In this document: positions 12,434 through 25,100 of the stretch, in pieces
Layout of the letters: the number at the start of each line of letters is the position of its first letter
How positions within the stretch are numbered: position 1 is the first letter of the stretch
Origin: Saururus chinensis
Taxonomy: Eukaryota; Streptophyta; Magnoliopsida; Piperales; Saururaceae
NCBI GenBank assembly: GCA_035235625.1
Contig: CP141147.1
Location: 4,391,001-4,455,000 of the forward strand
Length of the DNA: 64,000 nucleotides
Direction of reading: 5' to 3'
Notes under the pieces: generated by a model
What the model was told of the DNA's origin: nothing
Databases searched by the model: none
The model's input: the letters and a program-made list of their open reading frames with translations, nothing else
Made by a program: the position numbers and the translations under genes

Positions 12434-12637
12434 TTGATGAGTAAGACGAGTAAGAGGAGTAGATGCAGAAGTACCTGCAGGACAGCCACTATGTGGCGGA
12501 TCAGAAGATGGAGCAGCTTGGGACGGGAGGGAAGAAGCCGATGGGTGGGAGAAAATAGAACAACCAAACTAGTTTAACTTCTACTCACAAACACGAGCCA
12601 TAAGCATCATTTCCGTCAAAGATGTGTGCAAGAAAGT

Positions 12638-12913
12638 CTACAATTTAGCCTTAATATGAGGCTTAAGACTGGCTTCAAATACTCTTATAAGGGCAGGCTC
12701 CGGCCATCCATGCACACAGTTCACCAAGCGCTCGAACTCATCATGGTGATCCTGGACTGATCTCCTTTGGCGAACCTGAGGTAACAAACTATTAAAATGA
12801 TGATAAGGAGTCTGGCTAAAATGGAGGAGAAGAGCATGCTCAAACTCAAGCCAAGTAGTGTCCTGGTGCTGAACAAGGAACTGGTCTACCCAACGCATAG
12901 CACGGCCCTCCAT
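12638..12913 (-). pseudogene. Ty3/gypsy gag (capsid region)
   Basis: 91 codons with a plant gypsy capsid pattern: W.FE.ALL.HFS, LPQVRQRRSVQDHHDEFERL and V.GWPEPALIRVFEASLKPHI. It lies directly upstream (minus strand) of the zinc knuckle and protease, in the expected gag-PR-RT order. The frame is interrupted on both sides. Upstream (about 13000-14430) is GC-rich and open in several frames; it probably holds the gag N-terminus and 5' leader, but I cannot fix a start. Confidence 0.8.
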
Positions 12914-14507
12914 ATGAAAAGAAGCTAATGTACACTGTTCGTGAGCCGAAGTGAGATGGAAGTGAAAGAAATGCTTTGCCTGAAAACACGAATTGGCCGA
13001 GCCTAGATAGTAGGGTTATGGTTAGGACGAGCAGCTCCATGGGGGTAGTCAATGCAGCCACGACCACAACCACGAGGGTGGCCTACACTGTCACGGTAAT
13101 CTATCACAACAATAAAAGCATCAGCATCGTCGAAGTGATCAAAAAGTGGGGCGTAACCCCGGGGATAAGGGATTGGCACAGTATGAGAAGGCCCCTGAGC
13201 ATGCATGTTATGACATGGTAGCTAATCCTTGTTCACAAGAGGAGGCACAAGTGGGACCACCAGGGCAAAGGGGTGCTCGAAGTGAGTGTTTTCCAGAATA
13301 GTTACCTCAGTTTGAACCTGTAGAGGCTGATTAAAAAAATCTTGAACCAAAGGCAATGAAGAGGGAAGAGCAGACTCATCGACCGGCGGAAATGAGGAGA
13401 AAGTGAGGTGGAGGGCAGTCGATGGCTCAAGGGCTGGTGGAAGAAAAAAATGCAATGAGCACTCCGTCGGCGACCGGACCGAAAGGCAGCTGGGCGGCAG
13501 ATCAAGCCTGGAACGGAGTCGATGCGACTGACGGCTGTGAAACAAGGGACGAGAGGGGCGATCAAGAGGCGGCCACAAAACGACTAGCAGCGTCACAGTA
13601 GATGGATTTGCAAAGACGGACGGCAGATGGTGAGAAGGTAGAAAAAAAGAAGCAACAATGTGCCCAAGGAGTATTGTGCATTGGCCATAGCAGGGAGAAA
13701 AAATCCGGAGGAGGCAGCTTTGAGGGAAGAGTGGGCGATTTTTGCCGGGAATGACTATGTGGCAGCAGGATTGCGATTCCGATCGCGAATGACAGCACGA
13801 TGGCAAGATCGGACTCTAACTGGGCGGATTTGGGCGGAGTCCAATTTGCGACCGTCGGATCTAGAGGAGATGTAGTATATGGGTGGTCGATGGCAGAGGA
13901 GGGCGACAAGGGCATGGTGGAGTCGTTCTGGTTCATTGCAACCTCAGTGATTGGCGCAGGGGAAAGCCGCAGCGAGTGTAGCGGCCACGGAGCAGGTCAT
14001 CTGGAGGTGGACACAGCTGCAGCGGACTCCGGCGTAAGAAGGGTAAGCGGAAAGGCGATAGCTTTGGCAAATCCAGAGGGTAGCGACTGCTCGACACTCG
14101 AATCTGAGACTGCAGAAGCGATGGTGTGGGTGGAGCAGACCAGGTTCGATTGTGCGACGATCGGATCCAGAATGGAGAAGACTGCAGTCAGAGAAGAAGA
14201 AGACAGTGAGTCGACTGCAATAGCCGAACTGGATGGCGTTGCGTGGGCTACCAGCAAACCAGTGACCAATAATGGAAGGATGGTCGAGACAGAGGACGCT
14301 GTTGTAGACGAGGAAGCGCGGGAAGGATCTAGCAATTGCACCGGAACAATCGAACGGCGTCGGTGAGTGTGGCAATGGAGTGAAAAAGTTAATTGTGGGA
14401 TTCCTCCTATGTGGCTCGGGTAGCATCGATAGTAATCTTTATGTCAATAAGTTTCGAAATCGCCTTTTTAACTTGTGTTTTCAACTGTTCTGTGCGAGCG
14501 TGAAGGC
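12914..14507 (-). other. Probable gag N-terminal and 5' leader region of the old gypsy element
   Basis: Moderately GC-rich, with overlapping open frames on both strands (for example 13222-13806 minus and 13800-14366 plus) that match no family I recognise. Its position between capsid and the 5' end of a minus-strand element suggests leader plus gag N-terminus. A weak initiator-Met-like primer site (TGGTATCA on the minus strand, 8 matches) occurs near 16996, beyond the solo LTR, and would mark the 5' LTR end. This is inference. Confidence 0.4.
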
Positions 14508-14515
14508 GAATGGGA
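14508..14515. repeat. hAT target-site duplication GAATGGGA (left)
   Basis: The identical octamer occurs at 14894-14901, immediately outside the two ends of the 378-bp element. Confidence 0.9.
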
Positions 14516-14893
14516 TAGCGATGCCACCGGGTCGGGTTTTGCCAAACCCGAACCCGAACCCGAACCCACATCACAAAACTGTGACCCGAACCCGACCCGA
14601 CCCGACCCGAACCCGACCCGTTTGACCCGAATAGATTAAAAAAATAATTTTTATATTATTTTTTTTATTTTTTTCAATTTTTTTTAAAAATAATATTAAA
14701 AATATATAAAAAATATAAATTTTATATTTATATTTTTATTTTTATTTATATTTATATTTATATTCGGGTCGGGTCGGGTTGGATTACTAAAACCCGACCC
14801 GACCCATTAGGGTTATTTTTGAAAACCAAACCCGACCCATTAGGGTCGGGTCGGGTCGGGTTTACCATTAACCCGACCCGAGTGGCATCCCTA
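14516..14893. mobile_element. hAT-type MITE, 378 bp
   Basis: Ends TAGCGATGCCACC..GGGTCGGGT and, inverted, TAGGGATGCCACTCGGGTCGGGT, with a perfect 8-bp target duplication. The length of the duplication and the AGGGATG-type terminus indicate the hAT superfamily. Subterminal regions are packed with ACCCGA / ACCCG units on both strands, and the middle (about 14640-14765) is almost pure A/T. It is non-coding and non-autonomous. It sits in the 5' part of the old gypsy element. Confidence 0.9.
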
Positions 14894-14931
14894 GAATGGG
14901 AGAAGAGTCCGTAACGGGCATGTCACGGAGA

Positions 14932-14936
14932 GATGA
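14932..14936. repeat. Target-site duplication GATGA (left)
   Basis: GATGA at 14932-14936 and 16961-16965 flank the solo LTR exactly. Confidence 0.85.
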
Positions 14937-16960
14937 TGTCACGACCCAAATTTTTAAAAGCTTTTTCGAATAGTATGAACGATAAGTCATGAGAAATTTT
15001 ATTTTTTCTTAAATACAAAATAAACCATTCGATTAAATATTCAAGTCATTATAACTAGGGTTTACAAATACGAATATTAAATTATATGATATTATTACAT
15101 GTCTGAAAATTCAGTAAGAACAGTTCATCTATCTAAGTACAAGTCCGTCATCTGTCTGAAAATAAATAACTAAGTTAACTCTCACGCCAAAGATATACTT
15201 ACATACCAGAGTTGCAAAAATGAAGAAACTTCATCCTATACGCGTTAATCTTGGTCTCACTTGTTATCACTTAGAGAACCTGCAACCAACTAAACCAAAC
15301 AACCACCACAACAACAATGGAACCCCTCCGCCCTTAGGAGAAGAGCTTCCAAAGGATAAAAGGTTTTATTAATATTTTTTAGATGGGGTTAACATCACCC
15401 AATGTTAGTTGCCTACGTACTCATCAGACAACATCTTTAATATTTCCAACAAGATCGGATCTAGACGTAGTTCTGCCTAGAAACAACATTATCCTAAGAA
15501 GCATATCATCACACATGTAATGCTTAAGTATTTTCAACTTACATTTTATGTAAGTTCTTTAATCATTTTACTTGTCTAATTAAACAAGTAATATCAAATA
15601 ATGTTATTAATTATTTCATAATCGTTGTTCAATAATTAATACCTTTTAAATATGTATTCCCTCATAGATAATTCGACTCTCGAGAAATCTCCAGACAAAA
15701 TTGGAGTAGACAGCTTAATAGCAACTTCACTAAATCCCTAAGGCTCTGAATAGCCTTCCACAAATCTGAAAAAGAGGATCTCAACTATGCTCATGGACAC
15801 AGATCGGCAAGAAGCACAAGCCTTCCATAATGCTCAAACAACTCCGATTTTCATACGCATTATATGGTCATAGGAAGACCTGCCAGAGACCCCCAGTAAA
15901 GACCTTTTTGTCAGTACCTAAACTATCGTGGCGATGAAGAAGCGTATCACAATCTCCACCATTCCCTAATTCTGGGGAAAAAATATTTTCTAAAACATTA
16001 CTAACGTATCAATAGAAGCCTCTAGTCTTTATGACCATTAACTCGCTCAAACATTCAAAACTTAAACTAGATCATTTTTATCTAGTCAAGTATTTACCCA
16101 ACCATTTAGGTCTTATTCACATCATTAATCGACCCAATAAATAGGTCATCTACTAAGCAATGACTCAAGAACATCCCATAACCACCCTCGGTTCATTAAC
16201 TAAGGTAAAACTCTATGTCAAGGCACCGTTCACTCAATGAACAGATCCCAAACCCTATTGAGGATATTTTAGTATTTATCTTGATTAGATGTTCTCCCCC
16301 CAATCCCAAGATAACCAATATCTCTTAATTAGTCTTCATAATAGTGATTTTGCATAAATCTCTAATAAGGTCATAATATTTAAATTTATTTAGCGAAACA
16401 CCTATTAATTTTTGACTCGAAATCCTACCTCAAAGGCCGAGTTGTCGTCGATCCATCGTTGTCAGAGCCTCGTTGGAGTCTCACCGGAAAATTCCCTTGA
16501 TAGCTCCTCCTTCCCTTCACGGTCTCCTGAAAAAACTCCCCCCTAAGAGCCCTAATTATCTATTTATAAGCGTAGAGATTAGGAACCTTAATCCCTCTGG
16601 GACTTCGGCCAAAACTCCCCCAATTATGCCACTTAATTAGGCCTTTAAAATATAATTTCGAATTATTAATTAATCGGGCCTGTAAAGCGACTTAAATAGC
16701 CAATTTACGCGTCCAATTCGGGTAAACGGGCCCTGTACGTTATGATCAACTTCGAACAATCGTATCTCCCTCATCCGAACTCCGCTTCACGCATTGTTGG
16801 TGGCATTTCGAAACTCTTTCTGTCTACTTTCCATCCATACAAGTTTTAGCAATCAATTTCAATCGATGATCAAGTTATTCCAACGAGAATGTCAAGGGGT
16901 CCAACCCTATAATTTCCACTTGGTCGACTTCGGGAATTTAGAAAATTCCCAAACATTACA
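14937..16960 (-). mobile_element. Solo LTR, 2,024 bp
   Basis: Starts TGTCACGACCC and ends AACATTACA on the plus strand, with a perfect 5-bp duplication. Minus is the likely sense: a TATAAATAG box lies on the minus strand at about 16560-16568, about 390 nt from the minus 5' end, and GGGTCGTGACA is a usual LTR 3' terminus. No internal region or second LTR is present. It is a different family from the 4.5-5 kb LTRs. It inserted into the leader region of the old gypsy element. Confidence 0.85.
16560..16568 (-). promoter_or_regulatory. Putative TATA box of the 2-kb solo LTR
   Basis: Minus strand TATAAATAG, about 390 nt inside the LTR 5' end. The sequence and position fit an LTR promoter. Confidence 0.5.
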
Positions 16961-16965
16961 GATGA

Positions 16966-18758
16966 AGACTCTGTAGTTGTGAGAGGTGGTGTGATACCAG
17001 GAGTCGGGCTTGGCCGACGCAGTGGGTCCTTCGGGCATGACTGGCTCATGGCGAAAGTTGAGTTGGAGCGTGGGTAACAAGGAGCATATCGTTCCTCAAC
17101 TACCAATGGTGTAGACCAAGGGGGTCTACACATGGATAATAAGGAAAAAAGGGGAAATAAGAGGGAGATTAGAGCATAAAATTAAATAAAAACTAACTAA
17201 TTTCTATATTATTTACATTAGAATGGGCTGAACTATATAATTTATAGAAAAATAAAGTAGTAATCCTACTAAAAGAAAGTAAAAAAGACTAATTCTAACC
17301 AAAGTAGGAAATAGACTATTCTAGGAAGGTAAAATCAATAAAGTAACTAAGATCCTAGTCTAATTAGGAATATTATCACTCATTATTGCGTATTTGGTTT
17401 TACGCTTACAAATTTTGTCATGTCATCGATGGGATGATATGCATATTAGTCATTATTGTATCCACGCTAATAAAAATATGTGAGATGTCGCTTTTGTATT
17501 TCGCACCATTAGTTATGTGATATTATTAATATTGTGTTTTTACTAAACATGATATGAATATTATTGTGTTTTCGAGAACATGATAATGTAGAATGTCGTG
17601 TAATGTAAACTCTATTGTTACTTGACTGTTTTACAAGTGAATTTTGTATCATTCTCTGGTCTGCAATCTCCTATTCAAGTTGGGATAAGCTGATACTATT
17701 GGTGATTTAACTCTATTTATAGTCTAATTCCTTTCCACTGATGGTGATTTATCTCCATTTGCAGCAAAATTCATCTATGCATACAATATTAATACTTCTT
17801 TATTTGCCTTCTTATAAATTAAAACTTCTAATTCATATAGTATGGATGATTGCGAAGAGAGAATCAATTACTTCAAAGTCACATTAACATTAATAGCAAG
17901 TTTTTCTTTTACTTGTGCTAGCAACTCACAAAACCTCACTTAGGGATCAATGTCCATCAAGTGCACCTTTCCACCTACATACACGCTATCATTGTCTACC
18001 TCTTTTGTAATATATACAAATATTAATCCTCTCTATTATGCTTCTTAAAAGGCAATTAAATTGGTTGAAATGAAGCATTTTTCGCTTAGTATAACTTCCG
18101 TGATGAAAAAACTAGGCTTTTACTATCTCCAGTGACTCGCTCATGAGTCGTCACCGATCATCTCCTGTCAAATAACTCCGCCATATTGCTGATTATTCTC
18201 TCCACCGAAACGATGTTGCATTGTTCATTTATGAATATCTATATAGGGATTGAGTTTATTTAAACCTAAGGGCAATTTTGCCCTAAAGCAGGTGATATGA
18301 CATTTACTTTTAAGAACTAGGTAATATAGAATTTTCACTCGTCAAGCAAGTAATATAAAAAAACTCTTAAAGAAATTAAAAAGTTATAAGTCTTAATTTA
18401 ACTATGATATTTTTTCAAAACTAATACCATCCATGGGTATTATTGTGTTATATGCATATTGGGATGGTGATTCAACTTTTGATCAACCTGTTATTGATTG
18501 TCTGCACACATTTTTGTTTTTCCTATAATCATATTTTTTGGTGTTGTTTGCTTAGTCTTATATAATTTTTGTATTAAAATAAGTATATTTTTAGAAAGAA
18601 TAAATGATTTCATTTTATAGCCGAGCAAATGCACGTGCAATTTAACGAGTAACACTAAAAGAGAGTAGGGCCACGACTACTCACTACACCCTCACATATA
18701 TTCTCACTGCACTTTAAGCTTGAATGTCTAATTGTAAAATAATTTTTGCATCATGTAT
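16966..18758. other. AT-rich DNA without a recognisable gene
   Basis: A GC-richer segment to about 17140 (with an inverted repeat GTGTAGACC..GGTCTACAC at about 17108-17132) may be the 5' LTR or leader edge of the old gypsy element. From 17150 to 18758 I see no conserved coding sequence or repeat. Confidence 0.45.
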
Positions 18759-18767
18759 TTTTTTCTA
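18759..18767. repeat. MULE 9-bp target-site duplication TTTTTTCTA (left)
   Basis: The same nonamer lies at 30157-30165, immediately outside the two inverted termini. Nine bp is the Mutator signature. Confidence 0.85.
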
Positions 18768-19020
18768 GGGAAATTTATTTAAATAATATTAAAAAAATAA
18801 TTACCATTTTAGACCACTTTGGGAAATATTTCCCAAAGTGGTGTTCATTTTTTCCACGTAGGCGCTGAGTGGCTTTTTTTAATTTTTTTAATTGATTCCG
18901 TCCTTCTAAACGACGAAACCGGGTCAGGTTTTAAACACTTGAGAAGGACGAAATTGTGACACTTAGCGGATTTCGCCCATCTAACCGGCAACTTAAGCCG
19001 ATTTCGTCCTTCTAAAGCAT
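18768..19020 (+). repeat. MULE left terminal inverted repeat
   Basis: Pairs with 29892-30156 over about 250 bp with gaps. It contains CGTCCTTCTAAACGACGAAA (18900), GAGAAGGACGAAATT (18942) and TTTCGTCCTTCTAAAG (18999): a short self-complementary unit repeated in both orientations, a candidate set of transposase-binding subterminal repeats. Confidence 0.85.
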
Positions 19021-19275
19021 GAAATCGTCGTCTTTTTACAGAACCTCCGCCTCCCGTCATTTTTTTGTGTTTCTCTCTGTCCCGAGTTTCCGCTCCGCCG
19101 CGATTTCGTCTTCTCCTCCGCGATTTTGTCCGCCCCGCCATGATTGAGTCCACCCCGCCGCGATTGAGTCCGCCGGAGTTCTGCTCTAATTGCCACCTTC
19201 TCGCCTAGTCCGCCAAGCCGATTTAGGTATTTTTTTTGCCTTAGTTTTAATTTAGGGATTTGATACATTTAAACT

Positions 19276-19593
19276 GTTAGATTTTAGTGATCTTCTTGTA
19301 TTATGTTAGTCCTAAAAAATGATTTTGTGTGCTTAAAAATTAAATTGTTAGGGAATTTTGTTAGTTCATCTTAGGAATTTTGTGTGCTTAAATATTCAAT
19401 TGTTATGGCATTGACTGGGAATTTTGTAATTTTTTGTAATGTATGCCTTAAAGATTCAATTGTTAGATTTTAGTGATCTTCTTGTGTTTTGTTAGTCTTA
19501 AAAAATAATTTTGTGTGCTTAAAGATTAAATTGTTAGGGAATTTTGTTAGTTCATCTTTGAAATTTTGTGTGCTTAAAGATTTAATTGTTAGG
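19276..19593 (+). repeat. Two diverged tandem copies of a ~184-bp unit
   Basis: GTTAGATTTTAGTGATCTTC begins at about 19277 and again at about 19461. Both are followed by TTAGTC.TAAAAAATAATTTTGTG-like text and by repeated TTGTTAGGGAATTTTG and GTGTGCTTAAA..TTCAATTGTTA blocks. It lies between the left TIR and the transposase start, in the likely 5' leader or first intron. Confidence 0.75.
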
Positions 19594-21767
19594 GCCTTTA
19601 CCATGTCGTGTTTGCTACTCATTCTGGTTTAACAAACTTGAAATTTGCTCCTCTTTTCTAAAGTCTTTAGGGACTATTTAGTCTTAAGTTTAATATTTCT
19701 ATTAATAGGCATAGAGAGATTGTTTGATCTAATATTATTTTAATTTATTGTTTATGAATTACGTAAATAAAGATGGCAGAAGAAATTGTTGGTTTTTTAA
19801 TTAACTACGATGGATGCATAGAAGGATTATTAATTAAAAAACCATATACATTTGATGAATTTGAGATGCACGTAGCAAGCAAAGTTGGGTGGGATCGAAG
19901 AAAATGGAAGATTACTATAAAATGTAATATTCCGTCATATAGATCGAGGATGACACTAATGTGTATAAATGATGATGCATCAATGGGTTTTATGTTTCAA
20001 CACTCGCATCACATAAATTCTTTTGAGTTATTTCTCGAAAAAGAAGCCCGAGTGACTAGTGAAATACGAAGTAATTCACATAGGAGCTCTCACAGAAGCT
20101 CGGATAGAAATGTGAACAATGAAATGCATATGTAAATGCCGGTGGACGATGAAGAAGGGAATTTATTAATGACAATAGCTTTAATTGAACGTCATAGGTC
20201 GTCTACCCCTATTTACGATGGAAGTGGACCTAATTGGAGGTAAGGTTTATTAACTTGTAAATCCTTTTTGAATCATATAATTATCAATGAAAAATATAAG
20301 ATGGTAAATTTTAAATTTTGTTTGTGTAATATAGAAGGTCCACAACACATGCACACGAGCCATTTAGCCTTTAAATGTCCCAAGGCGGTGCATAGTATGG
20401 AACTCAAAGTTCGATGGGTATTCATTACCCCTACACGTATGTTGGTCATACCGATGCTGGACCATCTAATCAAAGGTGAAATTTATATTCATAGATGAAT
20501 ATAACATTTTTAGGTATATGCAATTTAATACATATGCGATGTTCTTATGTAGGGGGCATATGCCAACAATGAAGATATTGATGAAATTGAAGTTAGCGAA
20601 GGTAAATATAATATTGGTGAAGCAAGTGGAGAAGATTCAGACATGAATGAAGAAGAGGTGAGAGGTGAAGAAAGCGCTCAACAGATGGTTTACAGCGAGG
20701 GGGATGATGCGGTAGACAATGCTATTGCCGCAAATAATATGAATGTGGATAATGAAAAGCCGCCATACTATGAAGTGGAGCTACTCTATGTACACATAAC
20801 AGATGAGGAGATAGATACAGCAGTTAATTCTGCCATAGATATGGACCAACAAAAGGAAGATAGTTATATATTAGCCGCATCTTTGAGAATAAAGAATCAT
20901 TCGTTACAGCCTTACAGGAGTTTTCTATTCAAAATCATGTCGAATGCAAGGTTGTACAAACAAATTTTTCAGAGTATACAGTGAAGTGCATTGATAGTAC
21001 TTCCCTTGTTCATGGCTCATTAAAAAGGAGTGGAGGGTTCTTTAAATTGAGAACGTACAAAGGTGATCACACATGTCAGAATGCCCAGCTTAGCACAGAT
21101 CATAGGCAGTGCAGTGCCTCCTTTATTTCGAAGGTCATAATGCCTGCTATCTAAGCTTCATTAACTCTCACATTAGGGATATTATTTAAAGAATGAAGAA
21201 GAAGTATCATGTTGACATATCTTATAAGAAAGCATAGGTAGGAAGGAATCTGGCGATCAAGGCTATATATGAAGATTGGGTAAAATCCTATAAATTGTTG
21301 TCAATGTACCTAAGGGCGGTGCAAGAAGCGAATCCTACTACCACTTAGAGGATGATGTAGTACCTCGTATAAATGGTAACACTTGTAGGAGATTTACACT
21401 ATTGTTTTGGGCATTTGGGTCATCTATAGCGGGATTTCGACATTGCATCCCTGTGATTGGTATTGATGTCTCTCACTTGTATGGCAAATATCCTGGTACT
21501 CTTATGGTTGCAACGGCTACATATCGAAACAATGGGTTATTTCCTCTAGCATTCGGGCTTGTCGAGAAGGAAGATGGAGACAATTAGAAATGGTTATTAA
21601 TGGAACTGAGGGATCATGTACTGATGGGCATGACAAACATCGTTATTATTTTAGATCGACATAAGGGGATTCAAAAGGCCGTGCCTGAGGTTCTTCTTGA
21701 GCCTCTGTACCACCATCGTTATTAAATCCATCACATAAAAGCAAATTTTAAGAAGGATTTAAAAAAT

Positions 21768-21851
21768 AATACACTGACGGACTTGATTGGGGCAGCAACT
21801 TGTGCACTTAATACACTGACGGACTTGATTGGGGCAGCAACTTGTGCACTT
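21768..21851 (+). repeat. Exact 42-bp tandem duplication within the transposase
   Basis: 21768-21809 (AATACACTGACGG..TGTGCACTT) is repeated without change at 21810-21851. Forty-two bp keeps the frame and adds 14 residues in the catalytic domain after the second Asp. The identity of the copies indicates a recent event. Confidence 0.95.
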
Positions 21852-22113
21852 ATAGTCAAAAAGTTTGATGGTAAAATGGACTTAATTGGTTAAGAGAGTT
21901 CTACGGTAAAACATTTCATCTTAGGGGGAGAATTGCAATCTGCACAGTGGTCCCTTGCCCACGGTGGTTGTAGAACATTTGGCATGACGACCATAAATAT
22001 GGCCGAAAGTTTAAATAGCGTATTGAAAGGGGCCACAAGGATTACCCATAAAGACTTTAGTGTCAGTTATTTTTTATCGGGTCATAAAATTATTCGTTAA
22101 ATTATCATATGCC

Positions 22114-22118
22114 GCATC
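22114..22118. repeat. Target-site duplication GCATC (left)
   Basis: GCATC at 22114-22118 and 26874-26878 flank the insertion exactly. Confidence 0.9.
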
Positions 22119-25100
22119 TTTAACGCCCGAGATTTTCATACATTTTTCATAAAATTCACAGAAAATTTTTATTTTTAAATCAGAGTAAAACTGACAAAAT
22201 CAAAACCCGTATAAATAATTTATAATTTAAAACATCATACGGTTAAACATCGTATCGCCAAATCAAATCTCCTCAGGCGCTACTCGAAAACAAACGTACG
22301 ACTAAATCACCATGATCATGGATTTTCAAATACAAATAACTCTCAGGCGTCCCCGAGTACAAGTCCCATAAACAGTCTACTATCTGATCCAAATTAAAAG
22401 TCCAGAATATACAAACACTTAAATCTCATCTCACCTAATACATCAGATCGTGGCACCAAATAAACTCTTATTGAGTCAAGTACACCCGAGTCAAAGGCGA
22501 AACGATCCCCCATAAAAACAAGCATCCATCTCAAGGAGCTCTCCAACACGACCTGCAAAAGCCTCCCGAACCACGGGGCTAAAAAAAGTAGGGTGAGTAT
22601 TTTCATACTCAGTAGGAAAATACTCAGTAAGGGAAATCCCATAAATGGTGAACTCAATAAGTTCATAAAAACATGCGTCATGCAACACAAACATGAAGCA
22701 ATCAACATAAAATAATCATAAACATATGCATATAATAATGCATAGCACACCAATGAAAGTAAACTTACACCAACACCCTTAATCAGGGTCTTATAACTTT
22801 CTTGTACCATCGTACACATACTCAAATCCTTATGTATACTTATACGACCTTATTCGTACAATCTTACACTTACAGTCCTTATCAGAACATACACTTACGA
22901 TCGTGCTTAGAATCGTACACTTACAGTCTTACTCAAAAACTTACACTTACATTCTTACTCAGAATCATCATCTTACAATGGTACTCATACTCACACAACC
23001 TACACGTACTTGTATGACCTTAATCATACAATCATATGCTTACACATAAACGTATTCTTACGTCTTCCTTAGGAGCTTACACTTACATGTACTTTGGATC
23101 TTACACGTACAACTTACTCAGAATCTGAAGCATACAACATACTCTCACTATTGTACACAAACTACCGACAACTGAAGCTCATTACAATTAACAAGCTCCA
23201 ACGTCGAAAAGGAAGGGAATGCCACAAGGGCGTCACCTTAACCTTCGAGGAGCAACTAGACGTCATAGACTTTTCCGAAGGCAAGGCACACCTATGCTCA
23301 TGGGGCACAAGATCAAACAGGTAAGAGCAGGTCCATGATACTGCTTACCTGAGCGCGCAAATGCCCACTCTTTGGGGCCATACATTGCCAACAAGGGCCA
23401 TACAGTGCCAACTAAGGGCAGAAAACATACAATGCCACTCTTGGGCAAGAATCTTATAGTACCACTCTAGGGCAGAACATACAGAGCCATCTAGGCAAAA
23501 ACATACAGAGCCCACGAAGGGTAGAAACTTACAGCGCTCTCAATAGAGCATCAAACGTCTAGGCTTAATACAGCACACAGACCAAGCCAAAGCATACATC
23601 GCTCTCAACAGAGAATCAGACATCTAGTGCACTAAAGCACACAAACAACATCCCGCAGGAATAACCACCATGGCAAGACGCAAGAAATGCTCAGCCGATT
23701 CATTATCGGCTAGCCTAAACATGGAACTTAATCCGTCGAACCCTTAGGTCTCAAACTCACAACGCTATTATTAGTTTTCTCATAATTCAAGTTTGAATTA
23801 AGTATATTATGCGGTACAATTATGCCAAACCGACTCACAGTCCTTGACTGATCAAACCGAAGCTGAGCCCGATCGAAACCCTGGTTCGTCGGGGCAGCAG
23901 ACTTCACTTACCCATCCATATCGTGATCAAGCTCACCGTACATCAAATCCTTACATACTCATACAGTCTCTGACATCCACCTTACCGTCAAAACATCTTA
24001 CTTATATCGCAAAACTGAGCTCCTCATAGCAGATCCCCGTTATCACCCTCTTACTTAATACCTCACTTATTATACTTACTTTTCACTTCATAATCGGTAC
24101 GTTATGCTTATACAATTATGCACGCTCTTACTGTCTAATAAACCCTCATAAGGCTCTAAGCCTAGGTCCTCTTACTTATGGAACTCCTGACGTATACTCC
24201 AAACCAAACTGATCCATCTCAAATTCTTGCTCCTCAAACTTACCTTCTCTGTCTTCCGTCATACGCTTACACGTCCAAATCTGCCTCCAACTTCGTACCA
24301 AACCCTTACCACTTCTTACCGTCCATCGCACCTACCTCTGCCCACACGCATAACTTACTCACAATCGCTAGTCATCACTAGCGCATACATCATACACATA
24401 CATAAAGCATACGTACAACTCATACATAACCATCATACTCACAGCTCATATGCATGCCATACGTATCTAAACATACCATATAATCATGCTTATATGCACA
24501 TCATGTAATTCCTAGCATGCTACTACTCATTCAAGCATGCTATCATGAAATTACGAGTTCAAAACTCCCCTACCTCGTAATCATGACGTTTGATGGCGAG
24601 CACACGACGGTGGCGGCGTCGGTGGCAGAGTTGGCGGTCAAAACCATTGCCCAGCTGAGAGAGCTGCTGTCCCGAGGGTGTAAGAAACGTCGGAAGCACT
24701 CACGGCCAAACAGGGGTGACACTGATCAACGCGGAAAAATCCGTGATCCACGGCGGCACACTACGGGCGGCCGGGAGGAAGGTCGTGCCAACGAGTGGCA
24801 GGTGCGACCGAAGGTCTAGGCGTACACTAAAATTCGACCGGTGGTTGAACCATACACAACCGGTCACAAGACATCGAAATCGGCCGTGGACAGCACCCAA
24901 CGGCGTCGATTTCATGTTTACTAGGGCCCATATAAGGGCGGAGGGTGTGGGCGTCACTCAAGGAAGGAGGAGAGGTAATGGAGGACTCCGATGTCAACTT
25001 CAGATGATGGCGGAGCCATCTGACGGTCGGGCAACGCCAAAGCGGCACCAATACCGTAACCCGCACGCGTGGCTACTTGCACACACTACCAAAGGGAAGA

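Noticed and set aside
13800..14426. Long open frames on both strands beside the gypsy gag
   Set aside because: GC-biased composition without recognisable domains; treated as leader/gag N-terminal region.
16985..17003. Primer binding site for the old gypsy element
   Set aside because: Only TGGTATCA matches the initiator-Met site before the similarity ends, and no LTR end can be confirmed; not strong enough for a feature.
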